Under the pieces are notes generated by a model, which was not told the origin of the DNA, made no database searches, and saw only the letters and a program-made list of their open reading frames with translations. Both the position numbers and the translations under genes were made by a program. From Deltaproteobacteria bacterium (GTDB taxonomy: Bacteria; Desulfobacterota; Desulfobacteria; Desulfobacterales; JAFDFH01), in the NCBI GenBank assembly GCA_019309945.1, contig JAFDFH010000330.1:1-7795 (forward strand): a stretch of 7,795 nucleotides of DNA. Reading direction: 5' to 3'. Shown in pieces: positions 1 to 6,004 of this stretch (positions within the stretch are counted from its first letter, which is position 1; each line of letters starts with the position of its first letter).

Positions 1-2
1 GC

Positions 3-44
3 CCCTATTTTCTTAGAATTTCTGAATCCAGGAGACAATCATGA
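3..44 (+). CDS. Possible C-terminal tail of an upstream gene (partial)
   Basis: A reading frame entering from the left edge stays open for 13 codons (ending ISESRRQS) and stops at a TGA that overlaps the ATG of the next small gene as ATGA, an arrangement typical of translationally coupled genes. Nothing in so short a tail identifies a family. Another frame is open over positions 1-213, so openness alone is weak evidence. The only support is the ATGA overlap. Confidence 0.25.
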   Translation, partial: PYFLRISESRRQS

Positions 45-217
45 CGATGACCAAGCGGATACTTCTATGTATTGGAATTTTGGTGGTGGATCTGGCTGTA
101 TTTGCCCTGCCGTTGACAGCGTTGTTTCTGATATATATTTTGATTATAAACCCTCCCTGGTTCAGGGAATTTTTGAATCGTCTCGACGAACCCGGCAGTA
201 CCGATCAAACTAAATAA
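41..217 (+). CDS. Small single-span membrane protein, 58 aa
   Basis: The ATG at 41 follows a good Shine-Dalgarno AGGAGA (30-35) at 5-nt spacing. The product opens with a basic end (MTMTKR), then one long hydrophobic stretch at about residues 7-37 (ILLCIGILVVDLAVFALPLT and on), then a polar tail with NPPWFREFLNRLD and an acidic, Ser/Thr-rich end. This predicts one or two tightly spaced membrane passes in the inner membrane with a short amphipathic tail. I recognise no named family and assign no function. The gene lies 84 bp upstream of the alanine dehydrogenase gene on the same strand with no clear terminator between, so co-transcription is possible. The good ribosome site and coherent membrane character make it more credible than the open frame overlapping it at 1-213. 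Confidence 0.6.
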   Translation: MTMTKRILLCIGILVVDLAVFALPLTALFLIYILIINPPWFREFLNRLDEPGSTDQTK

Positions 218-301
218 AAAGGTTTTTAGGAACTTGTTCATATTCTTTTCGTAAGTGTTTTGGGTCGCTTCTATTAACATGGTAAAAACCAGGAGGATGT
301 T

Positions 302-1440
302 ATGCGAATCGGTGTATTAAAAGAGATAAAAACGAAAGAAAACAGGGTTGCGATGACACCGGGCGGTGTTGAACAAATAATATCCTGCGGCAACGATGTC
401 ATGGTTGAAAATGCTGCGGGTATAAAAGCGGGTGCCAAAATCGTTCATTCTAATAAAGAGATTTATCAAAACTGCAAAATGATTATGAAAGTCAAAGAAC
501 CGTTACCGATAGAATATCCGTTAATGCAAAAAGGACAAATTGTGTTTACATACTTTCATTTTGCAGCTTCGGCCGAACTTACCCAGGCCGTTATCGATTC
601 AAAATGCATCGCAATTGCCTATGAAACCGTGGAACGCGATAATGGTTCTTTACCCCTTCTGACACCCATGAGTGAAATCGCAGGAAAAATGTCCATCCAG
701 GAGGGTGCGAAATACCTGGAAAATACATTTGGTGGAAAAGGGATCCTTCTCGGCGGGGTCCCCGGGGTAGATCCGGGCACTGTTGTCATTATTGGCGGCG
801 GAATCGTTGGTACCAATGCAGCTAAAATGGCATGCGGTCTGGGCGCCAAGGTTTACCTGCTTGACACCGACCTGGATCGTCTCCGCTATCTAAGCGATGT
901 TATGCCTCAGAACTGTTTTACGTTGATGTCCAGCCCGGCTACGATTCGCAGGCTCATCAAAGAAGCCGATCTGGTTGTCGGCGCGGTCCTTATTCACTCA
1001 TCAAAGAAGCCGATCTGGTTGTCGGCGCGGTCCTTATTCACGGCGCAAAAGCGCCCAGACTAATTACCCGGGATATGCTAAAACAGATGAAAAAAGGTGC
1101 TGTCATGGTGGATGTGGCAATTGATCAGGGCGGATGTTTCGAAACATCAAAACCGACAACCCATGATGACAGCATATATGTGGTAGATGGAATCATTCAT
1201 TATTGCGTCACGAATATGCCCGGTGCCGTTTCGTTTACCTCAACCAAAGCACTGACAAATGCAACCCTGCCGTACGCCCTGGAAATTTCGCAAAAAGGGT
1301 ACAAAAAAGCAGCGTTAGAAAATCCGGAAATCGCCAAGGGCATTAATATTATTAAAGGAAAAGTGACTTACAAAGGGGTTGCGGAGGCTTTTGATCTGAA
1401 ACATACGCCGCTGGATTCGGTATTAAAACAAAAGCGCTAA
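302..1440 (+). pseudogene. ald: Alanine dehydrogenase, frameshifted by a 44-bp tandem duplication
   Basis: Ald catalyses NAD-dependent oxidative deamination of L-alanine to pyruvate and ammonia in the cytoplasm. The start ATG has AGGAGG (291-296) five bases upstream. The N-terminal piece (302-1063) shows the family's R15 in ENRVAMTP, K65 in MKVKEP, H86 in FTYFHFAA and the Rossmann loop GGGIVG (165-170). It reads correctly to VVGAVLIH (residue 232), then goes out of frame and stops. The C-terminal piece (about 1041-1440) carries the hallmark DVAIDQGGCFE and the NMPGAV and STKALTNATLPY motifs. The break is an exact 44-bp tandem duplication (953-996, 997-1040); removing one copy restores a 364-residue Ald reading IHGAKAPRLITRDML. 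A second oddity is a gap of about 10 residues near residue 41, where the family has a GxGSxxxDxxY segment. The ATG at 1075 has no ribosome site, so the C-terminal half is unlikely to be made separately. It is either a recent pseudogene, a reversible off-state or an assembly error. Confidence 0.93.
953..1040. repeat. Perfect 44-bp tandem duplication inside ald
   Basis: Two identical adjacent 44-bp units (953-996 and 997-1040), each starting CTCATCAAAGAAGC and ending CCTTATTCA. The base after each unit is C, giving a one-base junction homology. Because 44 is not a multiple of three, the second copy shifts the frame of ald. Perfect identity implies a very recent event or an assembly artefact. 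Confidence 0.97.
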
Positions 1441-1460
1441 TCGGCAGGTCATTAAACAGA

Positions 1461-1602
1461 GAGACCCTTGCAAAACACTCATTTTTGTTCAAGTTCAAGG
1501 AAGGCGAAAATTTTAACCACAGGAATACATTTAGTATTTTGAGGATTAAAATTTGAGCCTGACACAGAAATTGGGCAAAAATGAGCGTTTTGCAAGGGTC
1601 TC
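1461..1602. repeat. Hairpin repeat H1 (142 bp, inverted ends)
   Basis: The left end GAGACCCTTGCAAAACACTC and the right end (reverse complement GAGACCCTTGCAAAACGCTC) pair over about 26 bases with one mismatch. The 100-bp core (1482-1581) starts TTTTTGTTCAAG and ends GGGCAAAAA; it is itself a degenerate palindrome centred on ATACATTTAGTAT. The core aligns without gaps to the 100-bp core of H2 at about 75% identity. H1 starts 20 bp after the ald stop and ends 9 bp before the next gene's GTG, so it fills the whole intergenic space. It may act as a transcription terminator for ald. It encodes no protein. Confidence 0.9.
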
Positions 1603-1611
1603 AAAGAAAGA

Positions 1612-2307
1612 GTGTCAAACTTGAAACCATATATTTCAGATATACCTTACCATGCCGTACTATTCGACCTTGATGGAACGCTGCTCGACACCTTGGATGA
1701 CATCGGCAACGCTGTGAATCGGGTGCTGGCCCAAAATGGTTTTCCCACCCACCCGATTGACGCCTACCGGTATTTTACAGGGGATGGTGCCCATATGATG
1801 ATTCACCGTGCGTTACCGGAAACGACGCGCGATGAAGCCACTCTCCGTCTCTGTTTAGAAGGATTTCTCGAAGATTACGGACGAAACTGGAAGGTAATGA
1901 CCAAACTTTACGAGGGCATTCCTGAAATGCTGGAAGAGCTGGCTGCGCGCGGATTGAAGATGGCGATTCTGTCCAATAAACCTCACGCCTTTGCAAAGCA
2001 ATGCGTGGCGGAATTCCTACCTTACTGGCGCTTTGGCATCGTCATCGGTCAACGTGATAACTTCCCCCGGAAGCCCGATCCCGCGGGTGCCCTGGAAGTA
2101 GCTGAATTTCTGGATATACCGGCAGTGAATTTTCTCTATCTGGGCGACTCCGCGGTCGATATGCAAACCGCCGTTTCCGCATCCATGTTTCCCGTTGGCG
2201 CCCTCTGGGGTTTTCGTCCGGCCGATGAATTAAAGGAAAACGGCGCCAAGGCCCTTATTGATCATCCGTTAAAAATTTTAAACCTAATCCGGACAAACTG
2301 GAAATAA
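1612..2307 (+). CDS. gph: HAD-family phosphatase, phosphoglycolate phosphatase-like
   Basis: A 231-residue HAD subfamily IA hydrolase, most like Gph, which dephosphorylates 2-phosphoglycolate in the cytoplasm; substrate is inferred from overall similarity only. All four HAD motifs are present: nucleophile and acid in FDLDGTLLDT (D19, D21), motif II S121 in AILSNKP, motif III K154 in RKPDP, and motif IV GDSAVD (D179, D183). The helical cap lies at about residues 30-105. Length is normal for the family. The start is uncertain: GTG at 1612 has only a poor AAAGAAAG ribosome site, and TTG at 1621 is an alternative. There is no in-frame ATG before motif I. Hairpin H1 ends only 9 bp upstream, so the native leader may have been replaced. 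The gene is convergent with the HAD gene at 2671-3675, and a hairpin at 2310-2381 follows its stop. Confidence 0.85.
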   Translation: MSNLKPYISDIPYHAVLFDLDGTLLDTLDDIGNAVNRVLAQNGFPTHPIDAYRYFTGDGAHMMIHRALPETTRDEATLRLCLEGFLEDYGRNWKVMTKLYEGIPEMLEELAARGLKMAILSNKPHAFAKQCVAEFLPYWRFGIVIGQRDNFPRKPDPAGALEVAEFLDIPAVNFLYLGDSAVDMQTAVSASMFPVGALWGFRPADELKENGAKALIDHPLKILNLIRTNWK

Positions 2308-2309
2308 TA

Positions 2310-2381
2310 GCCACAAAGGCACCAAGACACAAACAATAAATGTTTATTATAATTAAACTTCGTGTCTGGTGTCTTGGTGGC
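2310..2381. repeat. Inverted repeat of the GCCACnAAGnCACCAAG type, terminator-like
   Basis: Left arm 2310-2333 (GCCACAAAGGCACCAAGACA...) and right arm 2358-2381 (...GTGTCTTGGTGGC) pair over about 23 bases with a one-base bulge and few mismatches. The AT-rich loop contains a small palindrome, AATAAA-TG-TTTATT (2335-2348). It begins three bases after the gph stop codon, so it could form a 3' end hairpin for that transcript. Related arms recur at 3802-3831 and 4233-4262. The rest of the gap to 2670 holds H2 and otherwise nothing recognisable. Confidence 0.8.
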
Positions 2382-2463
2382 GAAAATATTTTGTTAGATA
2401 AATCCTTCGCAAATATGATGTAATTTGAATAAATAGGTACTAATCTGAGGTTTTGGAACTACT

Positions 2464-2608
2464 TAGTGTCCGTCCAGAAACGAGGATTTTTGTTCGAGAT
2501 CAAGGCCTGTGAAAAATTTTACCGCAGGCATATAGTTGATATTCCGAGGATAAATTTTTGAGCATAACGCAGAGATCGGACAAAAAGACCGTTTCTGGAT
2601 AGGCACTA
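2464..2608. repeat. Hairpin repeat H2 (145 bp, inverted ends)
   Basis: The left end TAGTGTCCGTCCAGAAACG and the reverse complement of the right end, TAGTGCCTATCCAGAAACG, match at 17 of 19 positions. The 100-bp core (2487-2586) runs from TTTTTGTTCGAG to GGACAAAAA and aligns gap-free to the H1 core at about 75% identity; its centre is ATATAGTTGATAT. Both ends begin with TA, as a TA target would give, though a palindromic TA cannot be told apart from the repeat's own end. It lies between two convergent genes and may terminate both transcripts. A 39-bp internally deleted relative is at 6984-7022. Confidence 0.9.
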
Positions 2609-2670
2609 CTTATAGGCACATCCGGTTTGGTTCCGGCTCGTCCGTATCGGGCTATTTCGCGATCATTGCT

Positions 2671-3675
2671 CTATCGGCCTTCGATTATCCGTCTCAATTC
2701 TTCGAAATTTTCAATTACATAATCTGCTCCAACGCTTATCAAGTCTTCCTTAAGACCATCCCTGTCAGGTGCCGACAGGAGAAGGCCCACACCTTTAAAT
2801 CCTGAAACAGATCGTGACGCCGCGATCATATCATCCGGCATGTCACCGACATAGAAGAATCCCGTACAATCCTCTTTTACATTTTCGGCAATCGCATCCA
2901 GCATGAATGGATTCGGTTTGCTCAGCGAAAGGGTTACACGTTCTTCTTTGTAAATTTTTTGTTCTTCGCGGATGCAATCATCTAATGTATAAATTATGGG
3001 AAAATACTTTTTCAGATCAAAAAAATTCAGAGCATAATAAGCTTCCACTTCGGGACGGCCGGTCGCAATCGCCATCATATTGTTTTTTGCAAGATCCTCG
3101 AGCATAGATTTTTCTATCAGTAGTTCTTCTCTATTGATATAGCCCTCGCCGGGGTGCACTTTTACGCGCATTTGATAGGTTTTTTCAAACAGCGCTTTTC
3201 CAAGATATAGCTCTTGAAAAATCTGTTTGATAATATTTCCGCTACCCACATCGCCACTATAAAAACTTGCAACAAAGGCGTCCGGTTGTTTTCCCTTTTC
3301 TTCGAGTAAAGTCGTCAGCGGCCTGGTCGCGGTGTGCAGAAATTCAGCAAGTCCGGTAATATCAAGATCCTTTATGGCATTTTCATAGTCGGTCCAGCCC
3401 TGCCTATTTTCATTTTCGCGGCGATTTGATTTCTTTATTACTGCAAATAAAAGGCTGAGGATCAAACAGGTTAGATCCCAGTCATTATTCAGTCCACCGC
3501 TCTGCTTTACGCGTGCAAGATCTGCTAATGGAAAAAGCGGATCCGGCAGATTTTCCCATGCACGTGCCCCTTTAAAAAATAGTCGGGCGGTTTGCCTGAC
3601 CGTCTCCCGGTATGACCGGGAGACATCAATGATAACGCCGTCCATATCAAAAACGATGAGTTGTTTAGCCTTCAT
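2671..3675 (-). CDS. HAD-superfamily hydrolase with large insert (IA-hyp1-like), 334 aa
   Basis: A cytoplasmic HAD hydrolase with motif I FDMDGVIIDVS (D10, D12), motif II ATGRP (T205), motif III LSKPNP (K253) and motif IV YVGDMPDD (D278, D281/D282). At 334 residues it is much longer than a simple HAD phosphatase. The insert at about 45-185 contains QSGGLNNDWDLT and FYSGDVGSGNIIKQIF, which I recall from the HAD-SF-IA-hyp1 group (TIGR01548-like); this is from memory and no substrate is known to me. The start at 3675 is chosen because AAAGGA (3687-3682) lies six bases upstream and the domain begins directly with MKAKQLIVFDMDG. The frame stays open to an ATG at 3741, but those 22 extra residues are basic, non-domain sequence. 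It is convergent with gph, with H2 between them. Confidence 0.85.
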   Translation of the reverse strand: MKAKQLIVFDMDGVIIDVSRSYRETVRQTARLFFKGARAWENLPDPLFPLADLARVKQSGGLNNDWDLTCLILSLLFAVIKKSNRRENENRQGWTDYENAIKDLDITGLAEFLHTATRPLTTLLEEKGKQPDAFVASFYSGDVGSGNIIKQIFQELYLGKALFEKTYQMRVKVHPGEGYINREELLIEKSMLEDLAKNNMMAIATGRPEVEAYYALNFFDLKKYFPIIYTLDDCIREEQKIYKEERVTLSLSKPNPFMLDAIAENVKEDCTGFFYVGDMPDDMIAASRSVSGFKGVGLLLSAPDRDGLKEDLISVGADYVIENFEELRRIIEGR

Positions 3676-3854
3676 CTTTTTTCCTTTAATAAATTGCATC
3701 CATTTACTACCGAATTTCAGCCTACATGATTGCATTGACAATTAAGGCCATTATGCGTAAACTCTTTCTGTAATGCGTGTCAACATAGATTTCCTGTAAC
3801 AGTTCAGCCACAAAGACACCAAGTCACAAAGAAAAGATATTAATTTCAAAACAA

Positions 3855-4079
3855 TGGCTCTTCTCACAAATGTATGCATAAAAAGCATGAAAATTTGCTG
3901 TGTGAGAATGGGCTATCCATTACCCGTCGGAGCACAGCCAATTTTTCATAATTTTTCAAGGTATAAATTTAATGTGTTCCATATTATTTTTAGCCAATAA
4001 GATAGAATAACCATTTGTATTAAATAGACATTTACATTTTAAAGTATCAATATTTTGCATACATTTGTGTGAAGAACCA
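3855..4079. repeat. Inner inverted repeat, 24-bp arms
   Basis: Left arm 3855-3878 (TGGCTCTTCTCACAAATG...) and right arm 4056-4079 (...CATTTGTGTGAAGAACCA) are reverse complements at 22 of 24 positions. The left arm can also pair locally with TGTGAGAA near 3900, so two alternative foldings exist. It is nested in the larger symmetric block. Confidence 0.8.
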
Positions 4080-4126
4080 AAACAATATAGGCAAGGGAAG
4101 AATTCATTCCTAAAAAAATCCGATGA

Positions 4127-4256
4127 CGCTTTTCCTTTTTGTAAGTAATTTTGTATTATCTATGCATCTTAGTGTCTTTGTGCCTTGGTGGCGCTTTTCC
4201 TTTTTGTAAGTAATTTTGTATTATCTATGCATCTTAGTGTCTTTGTGCCTTGGTGG
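4127..4256. repeat. Perfect 65-bp tandem duplication
   Basis: Units 4127-4191 and 4192-4256 are identical, starting CGCTTTTCCTTTTTG and ending TGTGCCTTGGTGG. Each unit is followed by C, so the junction homology is one base, as in the ald duplication. It duplicates the right arm of the outer inverted repeat; only the second copy continues into CTGAAC, which pairs with the left arm. Confidence 0.97.
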
Positions 4257-4310
4257 CTGAACGATTACGATTTCCTGTTACAGTATCAAATATAAAAAAC
4301 TTTTGAAGGG

Positions 4311-4348
4311 GAGACCTTTTCAAAACGCCCTCTGGCGCCCAATTTTTA
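4311..4348. repeat. Degenerate solo end of an H1-type repeat
   Basis: GAGACCTTTTCAAAACGCCC (4311-4330) matches the H1 end GAGACCCTTGCAAAACGCTC at 17 of 20 positions. After a divergent stretch, GCCCAATTT recurs at the same ungapped offset as in the reverse complement of H1. No opposite end is found nearby, so this looks like a relic. It lies about 45 bases before the ATG of the next gene. Confidence 0.5.
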
Positions 4349-4391
4349 AACGGACACGGAATCAGCTTTTCGTTTGAGTGAGGAATATATA

Positions 4392-5402
4392 ATGAATAAT
4401 TCATTAATGCAATTGATGGAAAAGTATAAAAGCGGCAGCCGATCTGTATTTAATTTGGGACCTTTTTTATCCATTGAACTTATCTGGCAAAAAAATTTGC
4501 AATTTAACGCTATTTTACAAAAATCTGATGATATGGCCACCACAGCGCTGCTAAACTTTGATCTCGGCTTTGAGGCGACGGTTTTACCTTATGATTTGAA
4601 TGTAGAAGCAGAGATTTTAGGTGCTGAAGTTCGATATTATGATGGTTTCGATGAAGTTCCTGTTTATCCGACGATCGCTGAAAAATGGGTACACAAAGCC
4701 GAGGATATCGTTATACCGGATAAAATCTCTGAAACGGGCCGACTGCCGGCCATTATCCGATCTATCCAAACGATTAAAAATATGAATCCCGATCGGGGTG
4801 CTGTGGGGGTGTTTATACCGGGTCCATTTACACTTGCGGGACAAGTTATGGATATGGACGAAATGTTTGTAATGGTATTGAAAAAGCCTGATGTTACAAG
4901 GGCGATTTTAAAACGACTGGCTGAATTCATCAAAATGCTTAGAACCATCTATATTGAAGCAGGTGTGGATTTCATTGTTGTCGAGGAAGGGGGTGCAACG
5001 ACTATCTCGCCTGCTGTATTCCGTAAATTACTTCTTCCATACCTAAAAGAAATTTTAAGTGAAAAGGCGGTTCCCCATGCACTTTCGCTTACCGGCAGTT
5101 CCGATAAATTCATTGAAATAATGCTGGAATGTAAACCGGATGGAATCGGTGTTGACCAGGAATGCGATATTGATAATGTAAGAAAAACCGTGCCGGAGGG
5201 TATTCCCCTTTTCACGGTTGGTGGTGATTACACCATGTTGGCTCAGGCAACACCTGCGGAGATTGAAAAAACCGTTAGCACTTATTTGGATAAAGGGGTA
5301 ACCACGGTTACACCCCCTGCGGATATTTACCCGCCGGCAAAACTGGAGAATATTGCGGCATTCGTAAGTACTGTTCGGAACTATAAAGGACCCGTCTTTT
5401 AA
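4392..5402 (+). CDS. UroD/MtaA/CmuA-family protein lacking the zinc ligands, 336 aa
   Basis: The product has the uroporphyrinogen-decarboxylase fold of the MtaA/CmuA branch, whose members move methyl groups between corrinoid proteins and thiols or folates. Supporting stretches are FDLGFEATVLPYDLNVEAEILGAEV (57-80; split as FDLGFEATVLPYDL and NVEAEILGAEV), GPFTLAG (144-150), GVDFIVVEEGGAT (191-203), GVDQECDI (253-260) and PPAKLENI (314-321). HemE's RQAGRY motif is absent, so it is not a haem-pathway decarboxylase. Classical MtaA has a zinc site H-x-C...C; here the HxCG position reads SLTG (232-235) and the late Cys position appears to be A310, so zinc thiol activation is unlikely. The start is ATG 4392, with GAGG (4380-4383) eight bases upstream; a TTG at 4374 would add six residues. 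It stands alone, with repeats on both sides. The substrate is unknown. Confidence 0.8.
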   Translation: MNNSLMQLMEKYKSGSRSVFNLGPFLSIELIWQKNLQFNAILQKSDDMATTALLNFDLGFEATVLPYDLNVEAEILGAEVRYYDGFDEVPVYPTIAEKWVHKAEDIVIPDKISETGRLPAIIRSIQTIKNMNPDRGAVGVFIPGPFTLAGQVMDMDEMFVMVLKKPDVTRAILKRLAEFIKMLRTIYIEAGVDFIVVEEGGATTISPAVFRKLLLPYLKEILSEKAVPHALSLTGSSDKFIEIMLECKPDGIGVDQECDIDNVRKTVPEGIPLFTVGGDYTMLAQATPAEIEKTVSTYLDKGVTTVTPPADIYPPAKLENIAAFVSTVRNYKGPVF

Positions 5403-5414
5403 GTTCTAGTGTGC

Positions 5415-5439
5415 TTCCGGGTCGTCCGGATCAGGGCTA
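5415..5439 (+). other. Short intergenic motif shared with 2631-2654
   Basis: TTCCGGGTCGTCCGGATCAG followed by GGCTA, 13 bases after the UroD-family stop, matches 2631-2654 (TTCCGGCTCGTCCGTATC then GGGCTA) with two substitutions and one indel. Both copies lie beside a hairpin repeat: before H3 here, after H2 there. Its role is unknown; it may be a fragment of a longer repeat flank. Confidence 0.4.
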
Positions 5440-5476
5440 GCGTGAAATATGATGAATTCGTAAAAAGTCTGATTTA

Positions 5477-5601
5477 GACGGTTTTGTAAAAAGTTCAAAT
5501 TCAAGGCGTGCAAGTTTCGTAATCATGAGGCGTACTTATCGTACGTTGAATGATTGCGAAATGCAGCACAACGCAGAAGTTGGACTTTTTACGAGACCGT
5601 C
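5477..5601. repeat. Long hairpin repeat H3 (125 bp)
   Basis: The ends GACGGTTTTGTAAAAAGTTC and (reverse complement of the right end) GACGGTCTCGTAAAAAGTCC match at 17 of 20 positions. Pairing continues inward in blocks to a centre CGTAC-TTAT-CGTACG (about 5531-5544), so almost the whole element folds as one imperfect hairpin. TTCAAATTCAAGG near the left end and CAACGCAGAAGTTGGAC near the right resemble the H1/H2 cores, suggesting distant kinship. It separates two convergent genes. Its last two bases form part of the fxsA stop codon. Confidence 0.92.
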
Positions 5602-5983
5602 AAATATGAATCTCCTGGTTTTTAATGTACTGGTCGAGTTTGTATTTCAGGAAACGTTTGAAGTGTTGCCGGGTTACCGGCAATAGAAGAAGCAAACCGG
5701 CTAAATCCGTGATAAAACCCGGTGTAAGCAGAACGATCCCGGCAACAAATATAATCACGGCATCCATCATTTCATCTTTCGGCATGAGCCCCTGTTGTAA
5801 GCTTGCGCGAATCCGGAGCATGGTCTGCATGCCCTGCAAATGAGCAAGGTAGGCCCCTGCGAACGCCGTCAAAATAACCATCAACACCGTATTAAAGGCT
5901 CCGATGTAACCGCCTATCTTAATGAGCGCATAGATTTCAGCGACCGGAATCAAGGTGAAAGCAAGAAAGAGCTTAAGCAGCAT
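5600..5983 (-). CDS. fxsA: FxsA family membrane protein, 127 aa
   Basis: A small inner-membrane protein of the FxsA family, named for the E. coli protein whose overproduction relieves F-plasmid exclusion of phage T7; the cellular function is not settled. Hydrophobic segments are at about residues 3-20, 24-47 and 74-102, and the family signature LTPGFITDLAGLLLLLP is at 86-102. The first segment carries the conserved PVAEIYALI. A basic tail follows, ending KNQEIHI. The start ATG 5983 is preceded in frame by TAA within 9 bases, so no upstream start is possible. The nearest ribosome-like site, AAAAGGAT, is about 13 bases away, which is long. The stop TGA is built from one gene base plus the terminal two bases of H3, so the tail may be shortened by that insertion. 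A miniature mobile element separates it from the upstream cyclophilin gene on the same strand. Confidence 0.9.
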   Translation of the reverse strand: MLLKLFLAFTLIPVAEIYALIKIGGYIGAFNTVLMVILTAFAGAYLAHLQGMQTMLRIRASLQQGLMPKDEMMDAVIIFVAGIVLLTPGFITDLAGLLLLLPVTRQHFKRFLKYKLDQYIKNQEIHI

Positions 5984-6004
5984 AAACGGTTATTATATCC
6001 TTTT

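Larger units (their letters stand above)
3794..4283. repeat. Nested inverted-repeat block, about 490 bp, non-coding
   Basis: This block fills most of the gene-free stretch 3676-4391. Outer markers are CTGTAACAG (3794-3802) and CTGTTACAG (4275-4283). Inside them, 30-bp arms 3802-3831 and 4233-4262 pair at 25 of 30 positions (GTTCAGCCAC... with ...GTGGCTGAAC). A further inverted pair is nested at 3855-4079. The interior is AT-rich with no credible gene. The layered symmetry suggests a decayed non-autonomous mobile element or a serial palindrome, but no target duplication is evident. Confidence 0.65.

Noticed and set aside
1..213. Open frame from the left edge overlapping the small membrane gene
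   Set aside because: Its translation is low-complexity and family-free, and the overlapping frame at 41-217 has the ribosome site and coherent membrane character.
953..1075. Programmed frameshift in ald
   Set aside because: The break coincides exactly with a perfect tandem duplication; no slippery heptamer or recoding structure is needed or seen.
3735..3783. Facing promoters from TTGACA (3735-3740, +) and TTGACA (3783-3778, -)
   Set aside because: The -35-like hexamers are good, but the minus strand has no acceptable -10 at 16-18 bp and the plus-strand TAAACT leads only into gene-free repeats.
4127..4256. CRISPR-like array
   Set aside because: There are only two units, directly abutting without spacers; it is a simple tandem duplication.
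4392..5402. HemE, the haem-pathway uroporphyrinogen decarboxylase
   Set aside because: The N-terminal RQAGRY-type motif is missing and the overall pattern follows the MtaA/CmuA branch.
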